Source of the DNA: Flexivirga meconopsidis
GTDB taxonomy: Bacteria > Actinomycetota > Actinomycetes > Actinomycetales > Dermatophilaceae
Assembly (NCBI RefSeq): GCF_026162425.1
Contig: NZ_JAOBQJ010000001.1
Span: forward strand, 868,001-932,000
Direction: 5' to 3'
DNA: 64,000 nucleotides
Shown here: positions 35,102 to 44,711 of the stretch, one piece after another
Numbering within the stretch: position 1 is the stretch's first letter
Layout of the letters: each line of letters opens with the position of its first letter
Position numbers and translations under genes: made by a program
Notes under the pieces: model-generated
What the model was told of the DNA's origin: nothing
Seen by the model: the letters and a program-made list of their open reading frames with translations, nothing else
Database searches by the model: none

Positions 35102-36002
35102 TGATCGTCTTGCCCGAGGACCGTGCGCCCGGCGCGAACGCCGCCGGCGTGTCGGCGAGTGGTCGCACCGAGCCGATCTTCGGCGTGAGGCGTCCGTCGC
35201 GCAACCGGGCAGCGAGTTCGCTCAGTTGCGCGCGGTTGGGCTCGACGACGAAGAACACCGCACGTCCGTCGACCGGCTGGGCCGGTGGCGGCCCGGCGAT
35301 GGTGACGAGCGTGCCGCCGGGCCGGACCCGGTCGAGCGAGCGGTCGAACACCTCGCCGCCGATGACGTCGAAGACCACGTCGGCCTGGCCGGCCTGCTCG
35401 AGCTCGTCGGTGGCCAGGTCGACGAAGACGTCGACGCCGAGCTCGGACGCCCGGGCGGCGTCGGCGGCACGTCCGGTGCCGATGACCCGCGCGCCGATCT
35501 CCTTCGCCAGCTGGACGACCATCGAGCCGACGCCTCCGGCCGCCCCGTGCACGAGCACGGTCTGCCCGGCTTGCAGGTGGCCGTGGTCGAAGAGGCCCTG
35601 CCAGGCAGTGAGCCCGGACACCGGCATCGCGGCGGCGGCAACGCCGTCGACCTCCCAGGGCAACGGTGCGAGATTGCGCGCCTCGACCGCCGCATACTCG
35701 GCGAGCGAGCCGTTGCGGGTCCAGTCGGTGAGCCCGAATACGCGCTGACCGACGGTCAAACCGGTTGTGCCGTAACCGAGTTCGACGACCACGCCGGACA
35801 GCTCGTGTCCGGGCACGCTGGGGGTGCGGTCGCGGCCGGCTCGGTCGGTCCAGGTGCCCGGCCACGCGAGCTCGCCCGGGGTGAAGCCTGCGGCATACAC
35901 CTGGACGATGACGTCGTTCTCGGCGGCGTGGGGGTGCGGCAGGTCGGTCAGTGACAGTCCTGCGGCTCCGGCTGCCTGGTCGGTCACGGTGATGGCTTGC
36001 AT
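35082..36002 (-). CDS. NADP-dependent quinone-oxidoreductase-like MDR protein
   Basis: A 306-residue zinc-free medium-chain reductase. It has the N-terminal GroES-like fold (PHPAENDVIVQVYAAGFT-like region, PGHELSGVVVELG), the nucleotide-binding VHGAAGGVGSMVVQLAKEIGARVIGTG, and the C-terminal GGTLVTIAGPP. Such enzymes reduce quinones or enals using NADPH. It lies 58 bp downstream of the sigma factor gene in the opposite orientation to the methyltransferase. Confidence 0.92.
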   Translation of the reverse strand: MQAITVTDQAAGAAGLSLTDLPHPHAAENDVIVQVYAAGFTPGELAWPGTWTDRAGRDRTPSVPGHELSGVVVELGYGTTGLTVGQRVFGLTDWTRNGSLAEYAAVEARNLAPLPWEVDGVAAAAMPVSGLTAWQGLFDHGHLQAGQTVLVHGAAGGVGSMVVQLAKEIGARVIGTGRAADAARASELGVDVFVDLATDELEQAGQADVVFDVIGGEVFDRSLDRVRPGGTLVTIAGPPPAQPVDGRAVFFVVEPNRAQLSELAARLRDGRLTPKIGSVRPLADTPAAFAPGARSSGKTIIKVARD

Positions 36003-36060
36003 GGGGTCTCCCGTCGTCGGTGGCGTTAGGGAGACGAGACAGCCTGCGCCGGTGTGACAT

Positions 36061-36912
36061 TCACAGGTGGGTGAGTTTCTCCGGGTTGATGACGCGGCGG
36101 TAGGCGGTGATCAGTCCGTCGTCGAGTTGCACCGTGTCGACCGAGTAGATCGCGCCGTCCCGGTGGAAGATCAGCGCGAGTTCGCCGCCGACCTCGACCA
36201 GGTCGATGCGGTCTGGCCGCCACTGCCGGCCGACGCGCACCATGACCTCGCCGACGCGCTCCCCGCCATGGATGCTCTTTTGCGCCGCGAACACCCGGCC
36301 GCCGCCGTCGGTGACGTAGGCGACCTCTGGATGCAGGAGCCGCACCAGCCCGGCCAGGTCGCCGTCCTCGTACGCCGCCCGGAACGTCCGTAGCAAGCGC
36401 TCGCGTTGCGCGGGAGAGACCTCCGCGGCGGGCCGTTCGGCATCGATGCGGCGTCGGGCTCGGGACGCGTACTGTCGTGCGGTCGCGGTGGACACCTCCA
36501 AAATGGCTGCGATCGCTGAAAACTCGAGGTCGAAAACATCGTGCAATACGAAGGCGACGCGTTCTGGCGGAGTGAGCTGCTCCATCACCAGCAGCATCGC
36601 TGCCGTCACCGACTCGTCGACCAGCACCGGTCCTGATGCGTCGGGACCGGTCAGCAAAGGCTCGGGCAGCCAGGGGCCGACATACGACTCTCGGCGCACT
36701 CTGGCGCTCTTCAGGATGTCGTAGGAACGACGAGCCGCCACCGTCACCAGCCACGCGCGCAGGTCGGCGACGTCGGACAGGTCGGCGCCGTTGGCGCGCA
36801 GCCAGACGTCCTGCGTTATGTCCTCGGCGTCGGCCACGCTGCCGAGCAGGCGGTAGGCGACGCCGAATACCGCGGGCCGGTGGGTCGCCCACTCATCATC
36901 CAATGCTGGCAC
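36061..36912 (-). CDS. sigJ: SigJ-like ECF sigma factor with SnoaL domain
   Basis: A 283-residue protein. Region 2 (YRLLGSVADAEDITQDVWLR, about 20-40) and region 4 (MEQLTPPERVAFVLHDVF...SAIAAILEVSTATARQYASR, about 115-165) form the ECF sigma core. A SnoaL/NTF2-like domain follows (about 185-275; LVRLLHPEVAYVTDGGG). This is the SigJ architecture, in which the C-terminal domain replaces an anti-sigma factor. Start GTG at 36912; longer frames are antisense to the methyltransferase gene. Confidence 0.9.
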   Translation of the reverse strand: MPALDDEWATHRPAVFGVAYRLLGSVADAEDITQDVWLRANGADLSDVADLRAWLVTVAARRSYDILKSARVRRESYVGPWLPEPLLTGPDASGPVLVDESVTAAMLLVMEQLTPPERVAFVLHDVFDLEFSAIAAILEVSTATARQYASRARRRIDAERPAAEVSPAQRERLLRTFRAAYEDGDLAGLVRLLHPEVAYVTDGGGRVFAAQKSIHGGERVGEVMVRVGRQWRPDRIDLVEVGGELALIFHRDGAIYSVDTVQLDDGLITAYRRVINPEKLTHL

Positions 36913-36948
36913 GACTCCAGCTTGGCGCACGTGGTTAGGCTCGTTTGC

Positions 36949-37638
36949 ATGAGCGTCCGGCATTCGCACGTCGTTGGCCGCGGCCCAGGCCGTATGACGC
37001 CCGACGGCTGCCCGATCGACCTGTGGACGGCGTTGCCTGCCGGCGAGATCCCGGCCCTTCTGGAGTCGGCGATCCGGCCGGCGGGGTCGGTCCTGGATCT
37101 CGGGGCAGGCGCCGGCCGCCTCGCGCATCCGCTTGTCGCTGCTGGGCATTCGGTCACCGCGGTGGACGAGTCGCTCGACATGCTGGACCTGATCGAGGGT
37201 GCTGCGACGGTGCATTCGACGATCGAGGACCTGCGACTCGGGCGCCGGTTCGACGCGGTGCTGCTCGCTTCCCATCTGGTGAACGTGCCGGATGACGACA
37301 AGCGAGCCGCGCTGCTCGCGACCTGCCGGGAGCACGTCCTCGCAACCGGCGTGGTCCTCGTGCAGCGTTACACCCGCGAATGGGTCGAAACTGCAAGCGG
37401 GACAATCGATTTGGGTTGCGGCGTCGTCAGTGAAGTGGCGGTGAGGCCGGCAGCCGGCGCCGACCTGGTGGCCGTGCGTGCGGCATACACCCTGGCCGGG
37501 CAGCGGTGGGAACACACCTACACCACGCGGGTGCTGGACGACGAGCAGCTCGATGCCGATCTGGCCCGGGTCGGTCTCATGCTGGATCGGTGGTTGAGCG
37601 ACGACGGCCGATGGGTGGTTGCTGTCCCCGGCCATTGA
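36949..37638 (+). CDS. Class I SAM-dependent methyltransferase
   Basis: A 229-residue protein. Motif I VLDLGAGAGRLAHPL is near residue 50, the acidic residue ending beta-2 is in AVDESLDML, and motif IV is FDAVLLASHLVNVPDD. The substrate is unknown. It is divergent from the sigma factor gene across only 36 bp, so the promoters overlap and may be co-regulated. Confidence 0.85.
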   Translation: MSVRHSHVVGRGPGRMTPDGCPIDLWTALPAGEIPALLESAIRPAGSVLDLGAGAGRLAHPLVAAGHSVTAVDESLDMLDLIEGAATVHSTIEDLRLGRRFDAVLLASHLVNVPDDDKRAALLATCREHVLATGVVLVQRYTREWVETASGTIDLGCGVVSEVAVRPAAGADLVAVRAAYTLAGQRWEHTYTTRVLDDEQLDADLARVGLMLDRWLSDDGRWVVAVPGH

Positions 37639-37643
37639 GACGG

Positions 37644-38315
37644 TCAGGACCACTGCTCCAGGGCGGCGAGGTCCGGCAGGGGATGCGTGACGATCTCCTC
37701 CGCCTCCTCCGCGGTCAGTCCCAGCAGGCGCAACGAGGACGCCGTCACCTGGTCGATGACCGCTTCCTCGGCCTTCGAGTCTGGGTCGGACACCAGCTGC
37801 ACCAAGCCGAGCAGGACGCCCCCGACGGTCATCAGCAACACCTCAGGGTCCTGCTGAATGAAGCGGCCCTCGGAGACGCCGCGGCTGATGTCGTCGAGTG
37901 CTCGTTCGCGCAGCCCTCGCCGCACGGCGAGGACGCGCGTGCCGGTCGCGAGCAGAGGGGCCAAGAGCTCCGGTTCGCTCATCGCGAGGCGTCCAGTCAG
38001 CCGGAAGCTGCGTGCGAAGATTTCCGCCGGATCCGTCAAATCCTCTGTGGCAGAACCGATCCACGCCGAGTAGGCGTCGAGCAGGGTCATCACCGACTCG
38101 CGGAAGAGCTCATCCTTCCCGCCGGGGAAGTGGTTGAAGAAGGACCCGAAGCCGACCTGCGCCCTACCAGTGATCTCCTCGATGCTGACCTCGGAACGAC
38201 CTTCGATCAATAGTTCCTGCCCGGCGCGGAGCAGCGCGGCTCGCGTGCGCGCCTTGCGGCGGCTGTGCCCGGTCACTCGGGGCGCATCGTCCGGCGCAGG
38301 GGATGCCGCAGTCAT
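37644..38315 (-). CDS. TetR family regulator, divergent from the aromatic operon
   Basis: A 223-residue protein. The helix-turn-helix is about residues 20-65 (RRKARTRAALLRAGQELLIE, SIEEITGRAQVGFGSFFNHF). The C-terminal part is helical with a ligand pocket. RBS GAGGAG precedes the ATG ending at 38315. It faces the meta-cleavage operon across about 110 bp that contains two TGATG/CATCA palindromes, so it is probably the local repressor. The effector is likely a pathway intermediate (inference). Confidence 0.9.
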   Translation of the reverse strand: MTAASPAPDDAPRVTGHSRRKARTRAALLRAGQELLIEGRSEVSIEEITGRAQVGFGSFFNHFPGGKDELFRESVMTLLDAYSAWIGSATEDLTDPAEIFARSFRLTGRLAMSEPELLAPLLATGTRVLAVRRGLRERALDDISRGVSEGRFIQQDPEVLLMTVGGVLLGLVQLVSDPDSKAEEAVIDQVTASSLRLLGLTAEEAEEIVTHPLPDLAALEQWS

Positions 38316-38373
38316 CTCGATCTCCTCGTTCGCCGGTCCCGTGCGCGACCATCTTGACGCATCCATCAATATC

Positions 38374-38413
38374 TGATGAACTCATCAAGTTCACAAAGAT
38401 GATGATTCCATCA
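38374..38413. promoter_or_regulatory. Probable TetR operators controlling the aromatic operon
   Basis: TGATGAACTCATCA (38374-38387) has perfect six-base arms, and TGATGATTCCATCA (38400-38413) repeats the same arms with a four-base centre (TGATG/CATCA). A further CATCA-TGATG pair lies just upstream near 38364-38378. They sit between the TetR gene and the first operon gene, whose start is 12 bp further on. Confidence 0.65.
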
Positions 38414-38425
38414 GATTGGTAGACC

Positions 38426-39280
38426 ATGACAGAGCTCGCTGAACGCACCATCCGGGTCGGCGCCCGCGACATCTTCGTGGCAACGATGGGCTCGGGCCCG
38501 GCCGTCGTACTCCTGCACGGAGGTGGACCCGGGGCGAGCGGGGTCGCGAACTGGCGGACCAACATCGATGCGCTCGCGGGCCGGTTCTCTCTCGTCATAC
38601 CTGACCTGCCCGGTTATGGCCGGTCGGCGAAGTACATCGATGCGGACGATCCCTTCGGAGATCTGGCGGCATCGGTGCGCGGACTGCTGGACGAGCTCGA
38701 CATCGATCGTGCGCACCTCGTCGGCAACTCGTATGGCGGGGCAGCCGCGCTGCGGCTGGCACTCGATCGGCCGGACCGCGTCGAGCGGATGGTGCTCAAC
38801 GGCCCCGGCGGGATCGGTACCACCCGTGCGCTTCCGACGAAGGGGCTCAACGCGCTGCTGTCCTACTACTCCGGTGACGGTCCGACCTGGGAGAAGATGA
38901 ACACCTTCATCCGCACCTACTTGGTCGCCGATGACTCCGCGCTGCCGGACGACGTCATCGATGGTCGCTACCGGGACAGCCTCGACCCGGAGGTGATTGC
39001 CAACCCGCCGCTGCGTCGGCCGAGCGGCCGCAATGCCCCGCGAACCCTGCTGCGAATGGACCTGACTCGCGACAAGCGCTTGGCGACCTGCGAGGTGCCG
39101 ACGCTCGTCGTGTGGGGCACCGAGGACAAGATCAACCGCCCGTCCGGAGCGGCGACCCTCGCCAGGACGATGCCGCGCTGCGACGCCTACCTGGCGTCCC
39201 AGGTGGGGCACTGGGTGCAGTGGGAGGCGCCGGAGCTGTTCAATCGGCTGGCCGTCGACTTCCTCGGCGGCGAGCGGTGA
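38426..39280 (+). CDS. mhpC: Meta-cleavage product hydrolase (alpha/beta fold)
   Basis: A 284-residue hydrolase. It has LHGGGPGASG for the oxyanion hole, nucleophile Ser in GNSYGGAAAL near residue 107, acid Asp in VVWGTEDKI, and His in GHWVQWEAP. Such enzymes cleave the C-C bond of ring-fission products to give a dienoate plus an acid. It is the first gene of a seven-gene operon. The exact substrate (phenylpropionate-, biphenyl- or steroid-type) is not decided by sequence. Confidence 0.9.
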   Translation: MTELAERTIRVGARDIFVATMGSGPAVVLLHGGGPGASGVANWRTNIDALAGRFSLVIPDLPGYGRSAKYIDADDPFGDLAASVRGLLDELDIDRAHLVGNSYGGAAALRLALDRPDRVERMVLNGPGGIGTTRALPTKGLNALLSYYSGDGPTWEKMNTFIRTYLVADDSALPDDVIDGRYRDSLDPEVIANPPLRRPSGRNAPRTLLRMDLTRDKRLATCEVPTLVVWGTEDKINRPSGAATLARTMPRCDAYLASQVGHWVQWEAPELFNRLAVDFLGGER

Positions 39281-40293
39281 CCGGGGCGACGGCCGGGCGT
39301 GATGTCTTCGGCGCAGTCCAGCTCGGGTATGTCGTCGTCGAGTCCGACAGGTTCGCCGACTGGCGCCGGTTCGCTGCCGACGCGATCGGTCTGCATGTCG
39401 ACGAACTCGACAGGGACACCATGCGATTCAGACTCGACGACCACGTCTGCCGATTCCTGATCCGGCGCGGCACCGCCGAAGACGTCACCGCCGCCGGCTG
39501 GTTGATCGGCGACCACGAGACCTTCGACATCGTCCTCGCCCGGGTGCACGAGGCGGGGCTTCCGGTGGTCGAGGGAACCCCGCACGAGTGCGCCCTGCGT
39601 GGGGTCGAACGGCTGTGGCGTTTTCCCGGACCCAACGGAATGGCGACGGAGATCTTCACTCGGGCACAGCTGACCGCTGACCCGTTGCGGATGCTCCAGT
39701 CGGGCTTCGTCACCGGCGGAGCCGGTATGGGGCACCTCGCCCTCACCGCGCGCCGCCCCGAGCAAGTCCGCGCCTACTATGCATCAGTGTTCGACGCCCG
39801 GCTGTCGGACTGGATCCAGGAGAACATCGCCGGGCTCGGGCTGCGGATCCGCTTCCTGCGGGTGAACGAGCGGCATCACTCGGTCGCGGTCGCCGGGCTG
39901 AACGGGTTGCCGCTGAACCCGATCCGCACCTCGATCCAGCACCTCAACACTCAGGTGGTGTCGCTCGATGATCTGCTCGCGGCGTACGGCCGGGTGACCG
40001 AGCACGGCTTCCGGATGCAGTGGAGCGTCGGGCAGCACAGCAACGACCGCGAGTTGTCGTTCTACTGCGTCACGCCGTCGGGCTTCGAGTGGGAACTGGG
40101 CTGGGACCCGATCATCATCACCCCGGAGCTCGAGGCGGAGTGGGCGCCACGCACCTACGACTCGATCTCGATCTGGGGGCACACCCAGGTCGGCGCCGCC
40201 GTCGGTCAGCGCCTCGCGCAGCTCGGCCATGCCGTCGGTTCGTTGCGGCACGACGACCCCGCACTGGTCACACCCTGGGGGAGGGGCCGATGA
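39277..40293 (+). CDS. Type I extradiol ring-cleavage dioxygenase
   Basis: A 338-residue two-domain VOC enzyme. Iron ligands are His in GMGHLAL near residue 152, His in SIQHLNT near residue 217, and Glu in GFEWELGW near residue 270. The layout is that of 2,3-dihydroxybiphenyl or HsaC-type dioxygenases, which open catechols next to the hydroxyls. The GTG start overlaps the hydrolase stop (GTGA), and the stop overlaps the monooxygenase start. Confidence 0.92.
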   Translation: MTGATAGRDVFGAVQLGYVVVESDRFADWRRFAADAIGLHVDELDRDTMRFRLDDHVCRFLIRRGTAEDVTAAGWLIGDHETFDIVLARVHEAGLPVVEGTPHECALRGVERLWRFPGPNGMATEIFTRAQLTADPLRMLQSGFVTGGAGMGHLALTARRPEQVRAYYASVFDARLSDWIQENIAGLGLRIRFLRVNERHHSVAVAGLNGLPLNPIRTSIQHLNTQVVSLDDLLAAYGRVTEHGFRMQWSVGQHSNDRELSFYCVTPSGFEWELGWDPIIITPELEAEWAPRTYDSISIWGHTQVGAAVGQRLAQLGHAVGSLRHDDPALVTPWGRGR

Positions 40294-41969
40294 GCGACGT
40301 GATCAGCGACCCCGACTACGACGTCTGCGTCGTCGGACTCGGCCCGACCGGACTGACGATGGCACACCTGCTCGGCTTGCGTGGCGTGAAAGTGCTTGTG
40401 CTCGAACGCGAACCGGAGTTCTACGGCATGGCGCGCGCGGTCTACACCGACGACGAATGCCTGCGCATCATGCAGAATGCCGGCCTTGCCGACGAGCTGC
40501 ACGCCGACATGACCGTCGACCTGCCCGTGCAGTGGGTGCGCGCCGACGGCTCGGTCATCGCCCGGTTCAACGACCCGAGCCGGCGCAACGGCTGGCCCAC
40601 CTCCAACTTCCTCTACCAACCGGCCTTCGAGGGCACGCTGGAGCGGACCCTCGCGGATCGGCCGGGAGTGACCGTGCGGCGTGGGCGGGCCGTGCTGGAG
40701 GTCGACGAGGACTCCCATGGTGTCCGGGTGACACATCAAGCGTGTGCGGGAGCGTCATACGGTCGAGGAGAGATCGAACTCGTCGACGGCACAGTCGAAT
40801 CCAGCACCGCACGGTATGTCGTGGCATGCGACGGAGGCCGCAGCACGGTGCGGACGCAGCTGGGCATCTCGATGGAGGGCAAGAGCTTTCCGCAGCGCTG
40901 GCTGGTCATCGATCTGCGTGCGAGGGACGGAGTCGACGCGTTCCGGCATCTGCCCTACTTCGACTTCGTGTGTGACCCGGCGCTGCCGACCGTCAGTTGT
41001 CCGCAGCCCGACGGGCGACACCGCTTCGAGTTCATGCTGCACGACAGTGACGAGACCGCTGACTTCGAAACTGTCGAGAAGGCAAAGCAATTGCTGTCGC
41101 GCCATGTTGATCCGGATGAGGTGATCATCGACCGTCGGCTCGTCTACACCTTCAACGCGCTCATCGCGACTCAGTGGCGGTCCGGTCGGATGCTGCTCGC
41201 CGGTGACGCCGCGCACATGACGCCGCAGTTCATCGGGCAGGGGATGAACTCCGGTCTGCGCGACGCCGACAACCTCTCCTGGAAGCTCGCCGACGTCATA
41301 CTGCGCGGGGCGGACCCAGCGTTGCTGGACAGTTACGAGGCCGAGCGGCGCCCTCACGCGCGGGGGATGATCGCGCTTTCGGTGTTCAACAAGGATGTCG
41401 TCAGCACCGACAATCCGTGGGCGATCCGGGCACGCGACTGGGGGATCGCCGGTGGCAGCCGAATGCCGGTGCTACGCAAGGTAATCGGCGAGGCCAAGAT
41501 CAAGCCGAAGCCGCGTTTCAAGCGGGGTGCCTACTTCAGTGCGGCGCGGGGTGTGCGCGGTGTCGAGGGAGCCTTGATGCCTCAGCCGCCGGTCCGCACC
41601 TACTCCGGCCGCCCAGTTCGCTTCGACGACGCCGTCGGTGCCGGATGGACACTGGTCGGCATCGGCGTCGACCCGCGCGATGTGGTCGACGTCGCGGAGT
41701 GGGCACACCTGTCACCGACCCCGGTCGCCTTGTTCGAGATGGGCACCCGTCCCCAGGGCAGCGCGGGTGACGACCGTCCCACCGGGGAGCTTGTCGACCT
41801 GGAGACGGTGGACGACAGTCTGCATCGGTGGCTGCGGCGCGCCGGTGCGAGGCAAGGGTCGGTGGTCGTGTTGCGCCCGGACAAGTATGTCTTCTGCGTC
41901 ATACGACAAGGTCAGCCGTCACCCGCGCCCCAGCTGCTGCGGCTGTATGACGGGGAGGTCGCACGATGA
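40290..41969 (+). CDS. mhpA: FAD-dependent aromatic hydroxylase (MhpA-like)
   Basis: A 559-residue group A flavin monooxygenase. The FAD dinucleotide fold is VCVVGLGPTGLTMAHLL, the DG motif CDGGRSTVR is near residue 180, and the GD motif LLAGDAAHMTPQFIGQGMN near residue 305. A thioredoxin-like C-terminal domain follows. MhpA-type enzymes ortho-hydroxylate a phenol to give the catechol substrate for extradiol cleavage, which is what this operon needs. It overlaps both neighbours by four bases. Confidence 0.92.
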   Translation: MSDVISDPDYDVCVVGLGPTGLTMAHLLGLRGVKVLVLEREPEFYGMARAVYTDDECLRIMQNAGLADELHADMTVDLPVQWVRADGSVIARFNDPSRRNGWPTSNFLYQPAFEGTLERTLADRPGVTVRRGRAVLEVDEDSHGVRVTHQACAGASYGRGEIELVDGTVESSTARYVVACDGGRSTVRTQLGISMEGKSFPQRWLVIDLRARDGVDAFRHLPYFDFVCDPALPTVSCPQPDGRHRFEFMLHDSDETADFETVEKAKQLLSRHVDPDEVIIDRRLVYTFNALIATQWRSGRMLLAGDAAHMTPQFIGQGMNSGLRDADNLSWKLADVILRGADPALLDSYEAERRPHARGMIALSVFNKDVVSTDNPWAIRARDWGIAGGSRMPVLRKVIGEAKIKPKPRFKRGAYFSAARGVRGVEGALMPQPPVRTYSGRPVRFDDAVGAGWTLVGIGVDPRDVVDVAEWAHLSPTPVALFEMGTRPQGSAGDDRPTGELVDLETVDDSLHRWLRRAGARQGSVVVLRPDKYVFCVIRQGQPSPAPQLLRLYDGEVAR

Positions 41970-42964
41970 GCCAGGGCAACCGGATTGACGTCCACCACCA
42001 CGTCATCCCACCCGACTACGCGAAACTGCTCCACGACAAGGGGATTCAGCCAGGTGGCATCCCCTTGCCGGAATGGTCTGCACAGCAGTCATTGCGGCTC
42101 ATGGACGCGAACGGCATCGCCACCGCGATTCTCTCGGTGTCCACTCCCGGTGTGTGGTTCGGCGACGCAGGCGAGGCTCGCCGGTGGGCACGCCGGGTCA
42201 ACGAGTACGCCGCGGGTGTCGTGGCAGAGCGACCTGACCGCTTCGGAATGTTCGCGACGCTCACCCTGCCCGACGTCGACGGCGCGATCGCCGAGGCCAA
42301 CTTCGCACTGGACGAGCTGCACGCGGACGGCATCGTGCTGCTGGCGAACAACGGCGGCAGCTACCTGGGCGATCCGGCGTTCGAGCGGCTTCTCGGCCTG
42401 CTCGACGAACGCGGCGCGGTCGTCTTCGTGCATCCCGGCGAGCTGCCCGGTGATCCGGTCGAGGGCATCCCGTCGTTCACCGCCGACTTCCTGCTGGACA
42501 CCACCCGCACCGCGATCAGCCTGATCCTTTCCGGGGCGATGGAGCGCTATCGGCGCGTCCGCTGGATCCTCGCGCACGCCGGCGGTTTCGTCCCTTACGT
42601 CGCGCATCGCATCCTGCTCACCACGCTGCGCACCGAGCCGAAGTGGAAGCTCGCCGCGCTTGCCCTGGACCGGAATCGTGCCGTCGCCCACCGGATGGAG
42701 ATGTTCCAGCGCTTCTGGTTCGACGTCGCGCTGTCCTCGACACCGGCGACCTATCCGAGCCTGCTCGCGGTCGCCGACCGGGCGAAGGTGCTCTACGGCT
42801 CCGATTTCCCGTTCGCGCCGAAGCTCGCTGTCAAATACATGAGGCAGGAGCACGAACGGGCTGACCTGACACCGCAAACACGTTCTGCCATAGACCGATC
42901 CAACGCTGAGCGGCTGTTCCCGCGCCTCGCCCAGCCGATACCCACGAACGGTGACGATCGATGA
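41966..42964 (+). CDS. Amidohydrolase-family decarboxylase/hydrolase (ACMSD-like)
   Basis: A 332-residue TIM-barrel enzyme. Metal-binding signatures are the N-terminal IDVHHHVIPPDY, VFVHPGELP, LAHAGGFVPYVAH and Asp in LYGSDFPFAP. The closest type is aminocarboxymuconate-semialdehyde decarboxylase and related non-oxidative decarboxylases. It is not a standard mhp gene; its overlap with both neighbours shows it belongs to the pathway. It may act on a carboxylated substrate or ring-fission product. Confidence 0.85.
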   Translation: MSQGNRIDVHHHVIPPDYAKLLHDKGIQPGGIPLPEWSAQQSLRLMDANGIATAILSVSTPGVWFGDAGEARRWARRVNEYAAGVVAERPDRFGMFATLTLPDVDGAIAEANFALDELHADGIVLLANNGGSYLGDPAFERLLGLLDERGAVVFVHPGELPGDPVEGIPSFTADFLLDTTRTAISLILSGAMERYRRVRWILAHAGGFVPYVAHRILLTTLRTEPKWKLAALALDRNRAVAHRMEMFQRFWFDVALSSTPATYPSLLAVADRAKVLYGSDFPFAPKLAVKYMRQEHERADLTPQTRSAIDRSNAERLFPRLAQPIPTNGDDR

Positions 42965-43764
42965 ACCACTCACCCGACACGGCCGAAGCAGTGCGCGCTG
43001 CCGCCCGACGACTCGCCGGCGCAGCCGAGACCGCGAGGCCATGCGCGCCGGTGCGCGATCTGATCGGAGCCGACGACATCACCGCGGCCTATGCCGTCCA
43101 GCACCAGTTGACCATCGACCGTCAGGCCGCTGGAGCGACCGTGACCGGCCGCAAGATCGGACTGACCTCGCCCTCGGTGCAGAAGCAACTGGGTGTCGAT
43201 CGCCCCGACTTCGGGGTGTTGTTCGACGAGATGGAGTGCGTCGACGGTGTCGTGCCCACCGGCCGGCTCATCGCGCCGAAGGTCGAGGCCGAGATCGCCT
43301 TCGTGCTCGGGGACGATCTCGCGGACGGTGAGCTGACACTCCACCAGGTGCGTTCCGCGGTGGAGTATGCCGTGGCGGCCCTGGAGATCGTCGACTCCCG
43401 AATCCTCAACTGGGACATCACATTCGGTGACACCGTGGCCGACAACGCCTCGTCCGCGAAGTACGTGCTGGGCAGGGATCGTCGCACTCTTGCGGAGGTC
43501 GAGCCGAAAGACGTCACGATGACATTGGCCGTCGGCGACGAGGTCGTGTCACAAGGCGCGGGTGTGGAGTGTCTCGGCGACCCACTGGTCGCGCTGCAGT
43601 GGCTGGCGCGCACCGCAGCCGCGCTTGGTGACCCGCTGCTCGCCGGTCAGGTCATCCTCTCCGGCGCGCTCGGACCGATGGTCGCCGTGCCGCCGGGTGG
43701 GTCGGTGACCGCGCGCAGCTCCGGGTTCGACGAGGTGACAGCAGTGTTCGAGGAGGTCTCATGA
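42961..43764 (+). CDS. mhpD: 2-keto-4-pentenoate hydratase
   Basis: A 267-residue FAA-hydrolase-fold enzyme. [16 protein letters not shown] near residue 60 and [13 protein letters not shown] with the metal glutamates near residue 105 are diagnostic. It adds water to the dienoate to give 4-hydroxy-2-oxovalerate-type acid for the aldolase. ATGA overlaps on both sides. Confidence 0.95.
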   Translation: MNHSPDTAEAVRAAARRLAGAAETARPCAPVRDLIGADDITAAYAVQHQLTIDRQAAGATVTGRKIGLTSPSVQKQLGVDRPDFGVLFDEMECVDGVVPTGRLIAPKVEAEIAFVLGDDLADGELTLHQVRSAVEYAVAALEIVDSRILNWDITFGDTVADNASSAKYVLGRDRRTLAEVEPKDVTMTLAVGDEVVSQGAGVECLGDPLVALQWLARTAAALGDPLLAGQVILSGALGPMVAVPPGGSVTARSSGFDEVTAVFEEVS

Positions 43765-44711
43765 ACCGGGTCAAGGTGGCCGTCATCGGGCCGGGAAACA
43801 TCGGAATCGATTTGATGTTCAAGATAACTCGGCTCTCGTCCGTACTCGAACTCGTGGCGATGGTCGGCATCGACGATGCGTCCGACGGGCTCGCGCGAGC
43901 ACGTCGTCTCGGCATCCCGACGACGGCGCGCGGTGTCGAGGGTCTGATCGAGCTGGACGGCTTCGACGACATCGATATCGTCTTCGACGCGACCTCCGCC
44001 GCCGCCCACCGGTCCAACGCCGCGCGGCTGGCGGCATACGGGAAGCGACTGGTCGACCTCACCCCGGCGGCGATCGGGCCGTTCGTGGTGCCCGCGGTCA
44101 ACCTCGAGCAGCGCCGGCACGCCGACAACGTCAATCTGGTGACCTGCGGCGGCCAGGCGACCATCCCCATCATTGCCGCGATCAGCAGGACGGTGCCGAC
44201 GCCGTATGCCGAGATCGTCGCCTCGATTGCTTCCCGGTCCGCGGGCCCCGGCACTCGCGCGAACATCGACGAGTTCACCGAGACCACCGCCCGCGCGATC
44301 GAGGAGGTCGGTGGGGCGGCGCGCGGGAAGGCGATCATCGTGCTCAATCCGGCGGAGCCGCCTCTGATCATGCGCGACACCGTGCTCGCGCTTGTCGAGG
44401 CGGCAGACGAGGCGGCGCTGGACCGCATGCGCCGCTCGGTGGAGGCGATGGTGGCTGATGTCGCGGCATACGTGCCCGGCTATCGGCTCAAGCAGCAGGT
44501 GCAGATCGTGCCCGTTCCGGACGACCAGCCGATCACTACCTTGACCGGCGGAATCGCTGCGACGCACCAGGTTTCGGTGTTCCTCGAGGTCGAGGGTGCC
44601 GCGTACTACCTGCCCGCGTATGCCGGAAATCTCGACATCATGACCTCCGCCGCATTGCGAGTCGGCGAGGGCATGGCGGTCGCGGCACAGCGCGCTGAGG
44701 TGGCTCGATGA
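43761..44711 (+). CDS. mhpF: Acetaldehyde dehydrogenase (acetylating)
   Basis: A 316-residue enzyme. NAD-binding [17 protein letters not shown] is at the N-terminus and the catalytic cysteine is in [12 protein letters not shown] near residue 131. It converts acetaldehyde, channelled from the aldolase, into acetyl-CoA. It forms a complex with the next gene product in all characterised cases. Confidence 0.96.
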   Translation: MNRVKVAVIGPGNIGIDLMFKITRLSSVLELVAMVGIDDASDGLARARRLGIPTTARGVEGLIELDGFDDIDIVFDATSAAAHRSNAARLAAYGKRLVDLTPAAIGPFVVPAVNLEQRRHADNVNLVTCGGQATIPIIAAISRTVPTPYAEIVASIASRSAGPGTRANIDEFTETTARAIEEVGGAARGKAIIVLNPAEPPLIMRDTVLALVEAADEAALDRMRRSVEAMVADVAAYVPGYRLKQQVQIVPVPDDQPITTLTGGIAATHQVSVFLEVEGAAYYLPAYAGNLDIMTSAALRVGEGMAVAAQRAEVAR